Source: Haloechinothrix_A salitolerans
GTDB lineage: Bacteria; Actinomycetota; Actinomycetes; Mycobacteriales; Pseudonocardiaceae
Length of the DNA: 64,000 nt
Assembly: GCF_039544105.1 (NCBI RefSeq)
Contig: NZ_BAABLA010000111.1
Reading direction: 5' to 3' (one strand)
Numbering within the stretch: position 1 is the first letter of the stretch; every line of letters begins with the position of its first letter. The notes under the pieces were generated by a model. The model did not search any database. It was not told the origin of the DNA and worked only from the letters and a program-made list of their open reading frames with translations. Shown piece after piece: positions 25,583 to 33,950 of this stretch. The position numbers and the translations under genes are program-made.

Positions 25583-26812
25583 GTGACCGACCAGCTTGCG
25601 GCAGTACCCGCCCCCGAGCCCGCTACCGAGCCCGCTCCCCATGGCGGCCCCGTCACCAAGACCCGCGTGTTCTTCCAGCGGTACTGGCAGCGCAGGAGAC
25701 CGGGTCGGCCGACACCGGACTGGGTGGTGAGCTTCACCTACCGCACCTGGCTCGTCGCGCTGCTGTTCAAGCTGCTCGGCTCGTCCTGGGACATGTCGTG
25801 GCACTTCATGTGGATCCGGGACGACTTCGCGCCGCCGCACCTGCTGAACAGCGTGGGCACCGCGATGGTCTGCGCGCTGGTCATCATTCACACCTACACC
25901 GGGATGGCCTGCACCCGCCGGTCGCTACGGCTGATGCAGGCGGGCACCGTGACGTTCCTGCTCGCGGCGCCACTCGACGTGCTCAACCACCGCATCAGCG
26001 GCCTCGACCTGACGGCGTGGAGCCCGACGCACGCGATGCTCTACATCGGGACGGCCGTGATGATCCTCGGTGCGATCGACGGCTGGCTGAGCTACGGCAA
26101 GCCGGGCAAGACCCGCACGCTGACGCTGGTCGCATTGTGGGCGTTCCTGCTGGAAACCGCGTATTTCGCCAATGGCCAGCAGGAGTACGGCATCCTCGCG
26201 CTGCGGGCGTGGGAGCGTGGCGAGCCAGGTGCTGAGCCGTCGCTGCTCCAGTTCGCGGCGGACGACCTCGGGCGCACCGTCGACCGCGATGCCGTGATCC
26301 ACTTCGCGCTGCCGATTCCGGACTGGGTGTACCCGCTGTGGGGCATCGGCGTGATGGCGCTGCTGCTGATCGCCGCGCGTGCGGTGGTGCGGGTGCGCTG
26401 GACAGCGACCGCGGTCGCTGGCGCGTACGTCGCCTACCGGGCCGCGATCTGGCCACTGCTGGTCGCTGGGGGCTTCCCGCCGTCCACGGTGCCGTTCTAC
26501 CTGGTGTTCGTCGGGCTCGCGGTGGATCTGGCGTTCCTGCTGCCATTGGCTCGGTCGCGGGCGCAACGGGTGCGGTCGGCGCGACTGCGGGCGCCGCTGG
26601 GTGGGGTGCTGGTCGCCGCGCTCGGCTTCGGCGCGTTGTGGGTGCAGGCGCAGTTGCGGCCCTGGCTGCTCGGCGACGTCCACACCGAGTCCGCGCCGCC
26701 GGTGGACTACTGGACGCTGCCAGTGGTGCTGGTGGCAGTCGGCGTGCTGTGGGCGGCGGTGGAGCCGCTGGCTGGGCGGCTACGCACGGGAGCGGGCAGC
26801 GGCGCGGCTTGA
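25583..26812 (+). CDS. Multi-pass membrane protein of unknown function
   Basis: The 409-residue protein has a Pro-rich cytoplasmic N-terminus and about eight to nine hydrophobic helices. Recognisable stretches are LLGSSWDMSWHFMW, DFAPPHLLNSVGTAMV, WSPTHAMLYIGTAVMILG and VPFYLVFVGLAVDLAFLLPL. Conserved His/Asp/Trp in the first helices (SWDMSWHFMWIRDDF, SPTHAML) suggest a metal or redox centre. I do not recognise the family. The GTG start has GAGAGG. The last ~18 codons' DNA is partly duplicated 1 kb downstream. Confidence 0.78.
   Translation: MTDQLAAVPAPEPATEPAPHGGPVTKTRVFFQRYWQRRRPGRPTPDWVVSFTYRTWLVALLFKLLGSSWDMSWHFMWIRDDFAPPHLLNSVGTAMVCALVIIHTYTGMACTRRSLRLMQAGTVTFLLAAPLDVLNHRISGLDLTAWSPTHAMLYIGTAVMILGAIDGWLSYGKPGKTRTLTLVALWAFLLETAYFANGQQEYGILALRAWERGEPGAEPSLLQFAADDLGRTVDRDAVIHFALPIPDWVYPLWGIGVMALLLIAARAVVRVRWTATAVAGAYVAYRAAIWPLLVAGGFPPSTVPFYLVFVGLAVDLAFLLPLARSRAQRVRSARLRAPLGGVLVAALGFGALWVQAQLRPWLLGDVHTESAPPVDYWTLPVVLVAVGVLWAAVEPLAGRLRTGAGSGAA
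26683..26735 (+). repeat. Duplicated segment, copy 1 (inside membrane protein gene)
   Basis: This 53-bp part of the membrane protein gene encodes TESAPPVDYWTLPVVLV. It aligns to the segment 1,025 bp downstream at about 48 of 53 positions, in the same orientation. Confidence 0.85.
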
Positions 26813-27004
26813 GGGCGACCCGCTCGCGGCGTAGTCTGATCACGGCGCAGTCGGAGCGCCTGACCTTCTCCCCGGTGCTCACGCCACCGGCTCAGCGGAG
26901 GTAAAGGGGACCGCGAGTTCTCTCCGGTGGTGTCTCCGCCCCTTTCCGGTGGGGCGATGCCGAGCGTGAGTCGGATCGCCGCCGCCACGGGAAGGAGCGT
27001 CCCG

Positions 27005-27706
27005 ATGACCACGCAGAAGTCATTCAAGCGTCGCGTGCGCGCCCGCATGGCCAAGACCGGCGAGAGCTACACGGCCGCACGCAGGCACCTGCTGCCTGAG
27101 CAGGAACCCGCCGCGCCCGATTCGGCCACCAGCACGACGTCGAGTACCGATACCGCGCGCCGTGCCGTCCACATCAACAACGACGAGTCGATCCGGCGCA
27201 ACACCGGCCGTGGCTGGGCCGAGTGGTTCGCGCTGCTCGATGAGTGGGGCGCTCGCGACCGCAGCCACACCGAGATCGCCCGGTGGATCGGCGAGCAGCA
27301 CAACGTGTCCGGCTGGTGGGCGCAGAGCATCACCGTCGGCTACGAACAGGAACGAGGTCTCCGGCAACCAGGCCAACAGTGTGACGGCTACTTCGCGGCG
27401 AACGCGAGCAAAACAATCGCCGCACCACTCGCCGTCGCCTACGCCGCCATCGCCGATGCCGGACAGCGCGGTCAATGGTTGGGCGACACACTCACACCGC
27501 ACGGCAAGTCGCGGGAGAACAAGGTGTTCCGCGCGGTGCTCGACGGCGAACCCGGCAAGGTCGAGTTCCTCTTCACCGCCAAGGGAGAGGCCAAGACGCA
27601 GGTCGCGGTGAGCCACACCAAGCTGACGGACGCCGACACGGCGGCCAAGCTCAAGCAGCGGTGGCGGGAGCGACTGGCTGAGCTGAAGGCGGCCCTGGAG
27701 GGCTGA
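27005..27706 (+). CDS. DUF4287 / SRPBCC-like protein
   Basis: The 233-residue protein begins with a short DUF4287-type helical region (TTQKSFKRRVRARMAKTGESYTAARRHLL). A second helical segment holds GWAEWFALLDEWGARDRSHTEIARWIGEQHNVSGWWAQSITVGYE. A C-terminal START/SRPBCC-like domain follows (residues about 135-230, KTIAAPLAVAYAAIADA, VEFLFTAKGEAKTQVAVSHTKL). Function is unknown; related proteins are often annotated as heat-shock ATPase-activator-like. The ATG follows GGGAAGGAG. It lies between two copies of a duplicated 53-bp segment. Confidence 0.82.
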   Translation: MTTQKSFKRRVRARMAKTGESYTAARRHLLPEQEPAAPDSATSTTSSTDTARRAVHINNDESIRRNTGRGWAEWFALLDEWGARDRSHTEIARWIGEQHNVSGWWAQSITVGYEQERGLRQPGQQCDGYFAANASKTIAAPLAVAYAAIADAGQRGQWLGDTLTPHGKSRENKVFRAVLDGEPGKVEFLFTAKGEAKTQVAVSHTKLTDADTAAKLKQRWRERLAELKAALEG

Positions 27707-27707
27707 C

Positions 27708-27760
27708 CACCGAGTCCGCGCCGCCGGTGGGCTACTGGACACTGCCGGTGGTGCCGGCGG
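27708..27760 (+). repeat. Duplicated segment, copy 2 (remnant of membrane protein 3' end)
   Basis: Starting 2 bp after the DUF4287 stop, the DNA repeats 53 bp of the upstream membrane protein gene with five substitutions (A/G, G/A, A/G, T/C, T/C). The frame TESAPPVGYWTLPVV is still readable but has no start and diverges afterwards. It is a pseudogene fragment or a scar of a duplication or insertion around the DUF4287 gene. Confidence 0.8.
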
Positions 27761-27809
27761 CGTGCAGCCGGACTCCCGGTACCCAGTGGCGCCAACGAGC
27801 GCGATCGCG

Positions 27810-27844
27810 GATGGTGCCATCGGCGACTGACCGACGGCACCATC
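27810..27844. terminator. Hairpin downstream of fba
   Basis: GATGGTGCC pairs with GGCACCATC, with a further inner TCGG/CCGA pairing. It lies 10 bp past the fba stop codon (reading leftwards) and faces the convergent DUF4287 transcript. Confidence 0.7.
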
Positions 27845-27853
27845 GCAGCGCGC

Positions 27854-28882
27854 TCAGAGCTTCTTGCCCGCCGACTTCAGGTTCTCGGCGGCCTGGACGA
27901 CGCGGGTGGCCATGGCGCCCTCCGCGACCTTCATGTAGCTGCGCGGGTCGTAGACCTTCTTGTTGCCGACCTCGCCGTCGATCTTGAGCACGCCGTCGTA
28001 GTTCTTGAACATGTGGTCGGCGATCGGGCGGGTGAAGGCGTACTGCGTGTCGGTGTCGACGTTCATCTTGACGACGCCGTAGGACACCGCCTCGTGGATC
28101 TCTTCGAGCAGCGAGCCGGAGCCGCCGTGGAAGACCAACTCGAACGGCTTGGAGCCCTCGGGCAGTCCCAGCTTCTCGGCGGCGACGGCCTGACCACGCT
28201 TGAGGACGTCCGGCTTGAGCTGCACCGCGCCGGGCTTGTAGGAGCCGTGGACGTTGCCGAACGTGGCGGCGAGCAGGTAGCGACCCTTGTCGCCCGCGCC
28301 GAGCGCGTCGACGGTCTTCACGAAGTCACCCTCAGCGGTGTAGAGCTTCTCGTTGATCTCGTTGGAAACGCCGTCTTCCTCGCCACCGACGACGCCGATC
28401 TCGACCTCAAGGATGATCTTGGCCGCGGCTGCCTTGCCGAGCAGCTCGGCGGCGATCTCCAGGTTCTCGTCCAGGTCGATCGCGGAGCCGTCCCACATGT
28501 GGGACTGGAACAGCGGGTTCTTGCCCGCGTTCACGCGCTCCTGGGAGATCTCGAGCAGCGGCCGGACGAAGCCGTCCAGCTTGTCCTTCGGGCAGTGGTC
28601 GGTGTGCAGGGCGACGTTGATCGGGTACTTGTCGGCGACGATGTGCGCGAACTCGGCGAGCGCGGTCGCACCGGTGACCATGTCCTTGACCTTCTGGCCA
28701 GAGGCGAACTCCGCGCCGCCGGTGGAGAACTGGATGATGCCGTCGCTCTCGGCCTCCGCGAACCCTCGGATGGCGGCGTTCAGCGTTTCCGACGAGGTCA
28801 CGTTGATCGCCGGATACGCGAACTCTGCCTCCTTGGCTCGGTCCAGCATCTCTGCGTAAACCTCGGGGGTTGCGATAGGCAT
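27854..28882 (-). CDS. fba: Fructose-bisphosphate aldolase, class II
   Basis: The 342-residue zinc enzyme splits fructose 1,6-bisphosphate in glycolysis and works in reverse in gluconeogenesis. The motifs are AYPAINVTSSETLNAAIRGF, the zinc and substrate site VALHTDHCPKDKLDGFVRPLL, SHMWDGSAIDLDENL, EVEIGVVGGEEDGV, GNVHGSYKPG, VFHGGSGS and KMNVDTDTQYAFTRP. It matches mycobacterial Fba (Rv0363c). The ATG has GAGGAGG-type sequence upstream. It is monocistronic. Confidence 0.98.
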   Translation of the reverse strand: MPIATPEVYAEMLDRAKEAEFAYPAINVTSSETLNAAIRGFAEAESDGIIQFSTGGAEFASGQKVKDMVTGATALAEFAHIVADKYPINVALHTDHCPKDKLDGFVRPLLEISQERVNAGKNPLFQSHMWDGSAIDLDENLEIAAELLGKAAAAKIILEVEIGVVGGEEDGVSNEINEKLYTAEGDFVKTVDALGAGDKGRYLLAATFGNVHGSYKPGAVQLKPDVLKRGQAVAAEKLGLPEGSKPFELVFHGGSGSLLEEIHEAVSYGVVKMNVDTDTQYAFTRPIADHMFKNYDGVLKIDGEVGNKKVYDPRSYMKVAEGAMATRVVQAAENLKSAGKKL

Positions 28883-29099
28883 CGGTGCTCCTCCTCGGGC
28901 GGGGGTTCTGCGCGGATATGCCGCCTCGTGGGCAGGCGGTGCTGTCAGCTGTCTCCTACCCGCATCCTACGAGCACATCAACCCGTTGGGTCACGCCCCA
29001 TAACGCACCCCGTGACCGTGGCGACAGCGCTGTCCCGCCGCCCACGAACGGGCGGGCGATGTGACCAATTCGTACGAAAGAACGACAGACGTACTCGCA

Positions 29100-29139
29100 A
29101 GTAACTGTTACTCTACGACAACACTTACTTGGGAGTAAG
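29100..29139. promoter_or_regulatory. Two palindromic operator-like sites before SDR gene
   Basis: AGTAACTGTTACT is a perfect 13-bp palindrome. Eleven bases further on, CTTACTTGGGAGTAAG has perfect 6-bp arms around TGGG. Both share the AGTAA/TTACT half-site typical of TetR-family operators in actinobacteria, and they sit 37-76 bp before the SDR start codon, in the promoter zone of an A+T-rich gap. No TetR gene is nearby, so the repressor would act in trans. Confidence 0.7.
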
Positions 29140-29175
29140 CTCATCGACCTGTCATCGCAAAGGAGCGGAGAGCCA

Positions 29176-30126
29176 GTGGTGCGCAACCCCTTCAAGCGCA
29201 AGGGCAACCTCGACGGCACCGTCGTGTTCATCACCGGCGCGGCCCGCGGGATCGGTGCCGGGCTCGCGGAGCGGTTCGCGCGCAGGGGCGCCAAGGTCGC
29301 GCTCGTCGGTCTCGAGATCGAGGAGCAGGACACTGTCGCCGAGCGGATCGGCCCCAACGCCGTGTCCCTCGAAGCCGACGTCACCAGCTGGGAAGAGCTG
29401 GAGGCCGCCACGACCGTCGTCGTCGAGAAGTGGGGCGGCATTGACATCGTGATCGCCAACGCGGGCATCGCGACCACCGGCTTCGCCCGGTCGGTTGACC
29501 CCGTGGCGTACGAGAAGGTGTTCGAGGTGGACCTGCTTGGGGTGTGGCGCACCTTCCGGGTGACGATGCCGCACGTCATCGAGCGCAAGGGCTACCTGCT
29601 GGCGATCTCCTCGCTGGCCGCGATCACCCACGCGCCAGGTCTGGCGAACTACTGCGCCGCGAAGGCGGCCGTCGAGGCGTTCTGCAACAGCCTGCGGGCG
29701 GAACTGCGACATCTGAACGTGAAAGTCGGCGTCGCGCACCCGAGCTGGATCCGCACCGACCTGGTGGAGAGCGCGGACAAGCACCCGGTATTCGGCAAGC
29801 TCCGCGCGGGGATGCCGGGGCTGTTCGGCAAGACGTATCCGCTGGGGTTCGCGCTGGACAAGCTGGAAGAGGGCGTGCTGCGGCGGTCGCGGACGATCCA
29901 CGTGCCACGCTGGGTCGGCGGCGCGAAGCTGATCAGGGCGTTCCTGCCGCCGTTCATCGAGGTCGGCTCGCGGATGATGCACGTCGCCGAGGCCGACGCC
30001 GAGGCGATCGAGGACATCCGGCGCAGGGGCGCGCGGGAGGCCGCGATGACCGGCCACGGCGGCAAAGCCGCGACCGAACGGGCAAAACAGCAGCGCGCGA
30101 AGCAGTTGGATGCGCCAGGCACATAA
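29176..30126 (+). CDS. Short-chain dehydrogenase/reductase
   Basis: The 316-residue SDR has the Rossmann motif VFITGAARGIGAGLA, the D/V acid site LEADVTSWEELE, NAG in IVIANAGIATTGF, the catalytic Ser in LLAISSLAAITH, and YCAAK. A C-terminal extension of about 60 residues (IEVGSRMMHVAEADAEAIEDI..., rich in basic residues) is longer than usual. The substrate is unknown. The GTG start has AGGAGCGGAGAG upstream. Expression is probably controlled by the palindromes in its promoter region, perhaps in response to a lipid or other hydrophobic ligand. Confidence 0.9.
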   Translation: MVRNPFKRKGNLDGTVVFITGAARGIGAGLAERFARRGAKVALVGLEIEEQDTVAERIGPNAVSLEADVTSWEELEAATTVVVEKWGGIDIVIANAGIATTGFARSVDPVAYEKVFEVDLLGVWRTFRVTMPHVIERKGYLLAISSLAAITHAPGLANYCAAKAAVEAFCNSLRAELRHLNVKVGVAHPSWIRTDLVESADKHPVFGKLRAGMPGLFGKTYPLGFALDKLEEGVLRRSRTIHVPRWVGGAKLIRAFLPPFIEVGSRMMHVAEADAEAIEDIRRRGAREAAMTGHGGKAATERAKQQRAKQLDAPGT

Positions 30127-30180
30127 CGATTGTTTCGTGCCGCTGGCCGCCCCTGCGTGTCGCGGGTCTAGAGTGCTCGC

Positions 30181-30669
30181 ATGTCTCGACGTGATCAGAT
30201 CAAGATGTCCGCGACGGAGGTCGCCGAGTTCCTCTCGTCGCAGCGGGTGATCAACGTGGCCACCATGGGCCCGAAAGGGCGACCACACCTGGCTCCACTG
30301 TGGTACCTCCCCCGAGTGGACGACGTCGAAGCGCCTCGGCTGGAGACGTGGACCTACGGCAGCTCACAGAAGGTCGCCAACCTCCGACGGCTCCCGGAAG
30401 CCACGGTGCTCGTCGAGGACGGCGAGCAGTACGAGCAGCTGCGCGGCGTATCGATGGAATGCGACGTCGAACTGATCGACGACGCCGACGAGACGCTGCG
30501 CATCGGCATCGACCTCATGCACCGCTACACGTTCGAGGACGAGAGCGTCGAGGTTCCGCCTTCGCTGGTGGACGTCCTGCGCAAGCAAGCAGCCAAGCGA
30601 GTGGGGATCGTGTTCACCCCGACGAAGGTGGTCAGCTGGGATCACTCGAAGCTCGGCGGGGTGTACTGA
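30181..30669 (+). CDS. PPOX-class flavin/F420-dependent oxidoreductase family protein
   Basis: The 162-residue protein has the split-barrel fold of pyridoxamine-phosphate-oxidase-like enzymes. It begins MSATEVAEFLSSQRVINVATMGPKGRPHLAPLWY, then TWTYGSSQKVANLRRLPEATVLVEDG, and ends FTPTKVVSWDHSKL. In actinobacteria many members use F420 or bind haem; the cofactor cannot be decided here. It follows the SDR gene by 54 bp and may be co-transcribed. Its 3' end overlaps the convergent hypothetical gene by 28 bp. Confidence 0.87.
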   Translation: MSRRDQIKMSATEVAEFLSSQRVINVATMGPKGRPHLAPLWYLPRVDDVEAPRLETWTYGSSQKVANLRRLPEATVLVEDGEQYEQLRGVSMECDVELIDDADETLRIGIDLMHRYTFEDESVEVPPSLVDVLRKQAAKRVGIVFTPTKVVSWDHSKLGGVY

Positions 30670-31124
30670 GCATCCCGCTCGTCGAGACGCGGCGGGTCGG
30701 CCACCCATTCCAGTTCGCGCGCCAGCTCGGCCCCGGAGGCGGCGTCTCTTGCGGGTTCACGTTCCGCGACCCACTGCGCTGAGCCCGCGTGGTCGCGCCG
30801 CACGCCGACGTGCACGGCGTGGTTGCGGCCCTCCAGGTCGGTCGACGCCAGCTCTTCCTCGATATTGATCAACACAAGCGAGATGGCCTCGTCCAGCGGC
30901 TGTTCGGTGTCCCACGCCGCGTCAGCGGCAAGGTCGGCCGCCAGCGCGTCCAGGTAATCGGCGAGGACGTCCTCAGGCAGGCTCAGCCGAGGCCGCAGTG
31001 GTAGGTCGTCGTCGCCATAAGCCGTAACGACGTACTCGCCCGGTTCGGCGGCGTCTTCGACGACGAACGCCATCTCCTCCAGCTCCTGTCGGATGCGCTG
31101 GGCGTAGCCGAGGTGCTCTGTCAC
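30642..31124 (-). CDS. Acidic hypothetical protein
   Basis: The 160-residue protein is rich in Asp, Glu and Ala, without membrane segments. Visible stretches are AQRIRQELEEMAFVVEDAAEPGEYVVTAYGDDDLP, LPEDVLADYLDALAADLA and ISLVLINIEEEL. I do not recognise the family. The start is set at GTG (VTEHLGYAQR...); the frame stays open 67 codons further upstream, but that part looks non-coding. The C-terminus overlaps the PPOX gene on the other strand, so the true end is secure only if the convergent stops are both real. Confidence 0.6.
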   Translation of the reverse strand: MTEHLGYAQRIRQELEEMAFVVEDAAEPGEYVVTAYGDDDLPLRPRLSLPEDVLADYLDALAADLAADAAWDTEQPLDEAISLVLINIEEELASTDLEGRNHAVHVGVRRDHAGSAQWVAEREPARDAASGAELARELEWVADPPRLDERDAQYTPPSFE

Positions 31125-31255
31125 TCGCGGTGTACTTCCCGGGTAGGACTGATGATGTCGTTTTTCTACTGACGTGCGGATGTTGACCAAGTAAATCAGC
31201 CGGGAGCAGCAGGCTGTCGTACCGGCGGTTCGGCGGGCTGCGAAGTCGGCCGCCG

Positions 31256-32068
31256 TTAGCGGGAGTACTCGCGGTTGAACAGCCTTTTCGACCAGACGTA
31301 TCCGCCCAGCATGATGACGACGCACCAGGCGAGCGCGATCCAGACGTCGTTCCCGAGAGGCTGGGCCATCAGCAGACCGCGCAGGGTTTCGATGATCGGC
31401 GTGAACGGCTGGTGCTCGGCGAACCAGCGCAGCCCGGCAGGCATGGAGTCCGTGGGGACGAACCCGCTACCGAGGAACGGCAACAGGATCAGCGGCATGG
31501 GCAGGTTGCTCGCGGTCTCGACGCTCTTGCTCACCTGCCCGAGTGCGACGGACAACCAGACGAGTGCGAACGTCACGACCACGAGGAAACCGGCAGTGGC
31601 CAGCCACGCGCCCAGCCCGGCGACAGGCCGGAAGCCGACCAGCAGCGCCACGCCGATCACGATCGCCAGGCCGATCATCGCCTGGATCACGCTACCCACG
31701 ACGTGTCCGGTCAACACCGAGACGCGCGCGATGTGCATGGTGCGAAATCGGGCGATGATGCCTTCGGTCATGTCCATGGCGATCGAGATCGCGGTGCCCT
31801 GGACCGTCGCCGTCACGGTCATCAGGATGATCGCGGGCGCCACGTAGTTGACGTACTCGGCGCGACCGGCTGACGCCCCGCCGAGCCCGGCGCCGAGCGT
31901 GCCACCGAACACGTAGACGAACAACAGCAGGAACACCACCGGCATCCCGATGAGCGTCAGGGTCATCGACGGGTACCGCAGCATGCGCTTGAGGTTGCGG
32001 CGCAACATCGTCGCGGAGTCGCGCAGCGGATGGAACCGGAGGTCCGCGGTGAAGACGTGGGTGCTCAT
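31256..32068 (-). CDS. ABC transporter permease, DrrB type
   Basis: The 270-residue protein has six hydrophobic helices in the ABC-2/DrrB arrangement. MPVVFLLLFVYVFGGTLGAG and MTEGIIARFRTMHIARVSVLTGHVVG identify the daunorubicin-resistance permease family, with PLILLPFLGSGFVPTDSMP before the last helices. It would export a hydrophobic compound using the adjacent ATPase. Its start overlaps the ATPase stop by 4 bp. It is the last gene of the four-gene operon starting at 34.5 kb. Confidence 0.92.
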   Translation of the reverse strand: MSTHVFTADLRFHPLRDSATMLRRNLKRMLRYPSMTLTLIGMPVVFLLLFVYVFGGTLGAGLGGASAGRAEYVNYVAPAIILMTVTATVQGTAISIAMDMTEGIIARFRTMHIARVSVLTGHVVGSVIQAMIGLAIVIGVALLVGFRPVAGLGAWLATAGFLVVVTFALVWLSVALGQVSKSVETASNLPMPLILLPFLGSGFVPTDSMPAGLRWFAEHQPFTPIIETLRGLLMAQPLGNDVWIALAWCVVIMLGGYVWSKRLFNREYSR

Positions 32069-33021
32069 CGGGTAGTCACCTTCTCGTTCGTAGCGCCGGT
32101 GAGGGCGAGGAAAACGTCGTCAAGATCTGGGGTGTGCACGGACAGTTCGTCGACCTCGATGGCCCGGCGGTCGAGCTGGTCGATGAGGGTCTTCAGCGAG
32201 CGCACGCTGCCGTCGCTGGGCACGCGCAGCGCGAGCGCGTCGTTGTCCGGTGCGGCATGAGCCAGCACGCGCCGAGCAGCGTCGAGCGCCTTCTGCTCGG
32301 CGAACCGCAGGCGAACGTGCCCACCGGGGATGCGGCGTTTCAGCTCGTCCTCGGTTCCCTCCGCGATCACCCGGCCGTGGTCGAGGACCGCGATGCGGTC
32401 GGCCAGTTCGTCGGCTTCCTCCAGGTACTGTGTGGTGAGGAAGATGGTTACGCCATCGGCCACCAGTTCCCGGACGATCTGCCACATGCCCCGGCGGCTA
32501 CGCGGGTCAAGTCCGGCGGTCGGTTCGTCGAGGAAGATCACTCGCGGGCTGCCGACCAGCGTCATCGCCAGGTCGAGCCGCCGCCGCATACCCCCGGAGT
32601 AGGTAATCGCCGGTTTGCGGGCTGCCTCGACTAGGTCAAACCGTTCGAGCAGTTCGGCGGCTCGACGTCGCCCTTCACCGCGCGCGAGATGATGCAGATC
32701 CGCCATCAGCAGCAGGTTTTCCTCGCCGGTGAGCAGGTTGTCCACCGCGGAGAACTGACCGGTGACACCGATCGCGGCACGCACCGCGTCCGGTTCGCGC
32801 ACGACGTCGTGTCCGCCGACCCGCGCGGTGCCGCCGTCCGCACTGATCAAAGTGGACAGGATCTTGACCGTGGTGGTCTTCCCTGCGCCGTTCGCGCCGA
32901 GCAGGGAGAAGACCGATCCCGGTGTCACGGTGAGGTCGACGCCGTCGAGCACAACGTGGTCGCCGAATGTCTTACGCAGACCGGTTGCCGCGACCGCGGG
33001 CTGGGACTGGGTAGTAGCCAT
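32065..33021 (-). CDS. ABC transporter ATP-binding protein, DrrA type
   Basis: The 318-residue ATPase has Walker A GANGAGKTT, Q-loop VTGQFSAVDNLLTGEENL, signature YSGGMRRRLDLAM, Walker B VIFLDEPTAGLD and switch region TTQYLEEADELAD. The DrrA-type C-terminal domain carries SVHTPDLDDVFLALTG. It powers the DrrB-like permease. The gene lies 10 bp after the DUF4097 gene and overlaps the permease by 4 bp, so the three are coupled. Confidence 0.94.
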   Translation of the reverse strand: MATTQSQPAVAATGLRKTFGDHVVLDGVDLTVTPGSVFSLLGANGAGKTTTVKILSTLISADGGTARVGGHDVVREPDAVRAAIGVTGQFSAVDNLLTGEENLLLMADLHHLARGEGRRRAAELLERFDLVEAARKPAITYSGGMRRRLDLAMTLVGSPRVIFLDEPTAGLDPRSRRGMWQIVRELVADGVTIFLTTQYLEEADELADRIAVLDHGRVIAEGTEDELKRRIPGGHVRLRFAEQKALDAARRVLAHAAPDNDALALRVPSDGSVRSLKTLIDQLDRRAIEVDELSVHTPDLDDVFLALTGATNEKVTTR

Positions 33022-33031
33022 GGTTTCCCCT

Positions 33032-33877
33032 TCAGGAACGGCGGATTGTGATGTCGCCGTAGGAGGTGCGGGCGCGCACCTCGACGGTCTCGTCGGGCTC
33101 CTCGGGCCGGGCGGCGTTCTCCAGGGTGTTGCGCACGTGCCCGAACGAGGTTTTCACTTCCAGCCAGGCGGCGGTGCCCTCCGCGATACCGATCTCCAGG
33201 TCGCCCATCGCGCTTCCGAGCACGACCGAACCGCGGACCGCCTCACCGATGCGGATGCTGCCGTTGGACGATTTCGCCTCCACCCCGGCGCCTGCCCGTC
33301 CGACGGAGATGTCGCCGTTCGCCGCGCGGACCCTGGCGTCACCGTTGACGGCGTCGACTTCGGTGTTGCCGTTGGAATTCTTGACGACCAGCGAACCCTC
33401 AACCTCGCCGATACGAACCGCACCCGAACCGGTGTGGACCTCGGCGTTGCCCGCGATGACTCCCGCCGTCACGTGACCGGCCGAGGTGTGCAGGCGCAGC
33501 GGCCCGGTTCGCTCAAGGCGGACGTTGCCAGTGGACGTCTTCAAGCGGCACTCCCCGAGCCGACCCGCGCAGTCGAAGTTGCCGACCTGGACCTCGGCGG
33601 TGACTCGCGAACCGCTGGGAAGCTCGACGGAGACGTCGACCGACTTGGTCTTGCGGGAGAAGTCGAAGGCGCGTGCCTTCTGTCCAATGACCTGAAGCAC
33701 GCCGTTCGCGTAGTCGACGCGGACCCGTTGCGCGGCCTGCACGTCCGATTCGTCGGCGGGGTCGCTCGGGCGCACGTCGACAACCGTGTCGGTGCGGTCG
33801 CTCGCGGTCATCCGCACGTTGCCGACGCCGAGTTCCAGCGTCACGGATATCGGTTCTGGAGTGTCAAATTTTGGCAT
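33032..33877 (-). CDS. DUF4097 beta-strand repeat protein
   Basis: The 281-residue protein is a run of short beta-strand repeats with periodic G, N and S turns, for example SGAVRIGEVEGSLVVKNSNGN and ANGDISVGRAGAGVEAKSSNGS. That is the right-handed beta-helix-like DUF4097 pattern. No signal peptide is seen, so it is probably cytoplasmic. The ATG has GAGGGG. DUF4097 genes recur in operons with DrrAB-like transporters and membrane-stress regulators; their role is unknown. Confidence 0.9.
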   Translation of the reverse strand: MPKFDTPEPISVTLELGVGNVRMTASDRTDTVVDVRPSDPADESDVQAAQRVRVDYANGVLQVIGQKARAFDFSRKTKSVDVSVELPSGSRVTAEVQVGNFDCAGRLGECRLKTSTGNVRLERTGPLRLHTSAGHVTAGVIAGNAEVHTGSGAVRIGEVEGSLVVKNSNGNTEVDAVNGDARVRAANGDISVGRAGAGVEAKSSNGSIRIGEAVRGSVVLGSAMGDLEIGIAEGTAAWLEVKTSFGHVRNTLENAARPEEPDETVEVRARTSYGDITIRRS

Positions 33878-33950
33878 GGGAGTCCCCTCATCATGAGTCG
33901 GTACGGCATCCCCGCAGGTCGGGGACGTGTGGTGAGGCGCGGTGCGGTGG

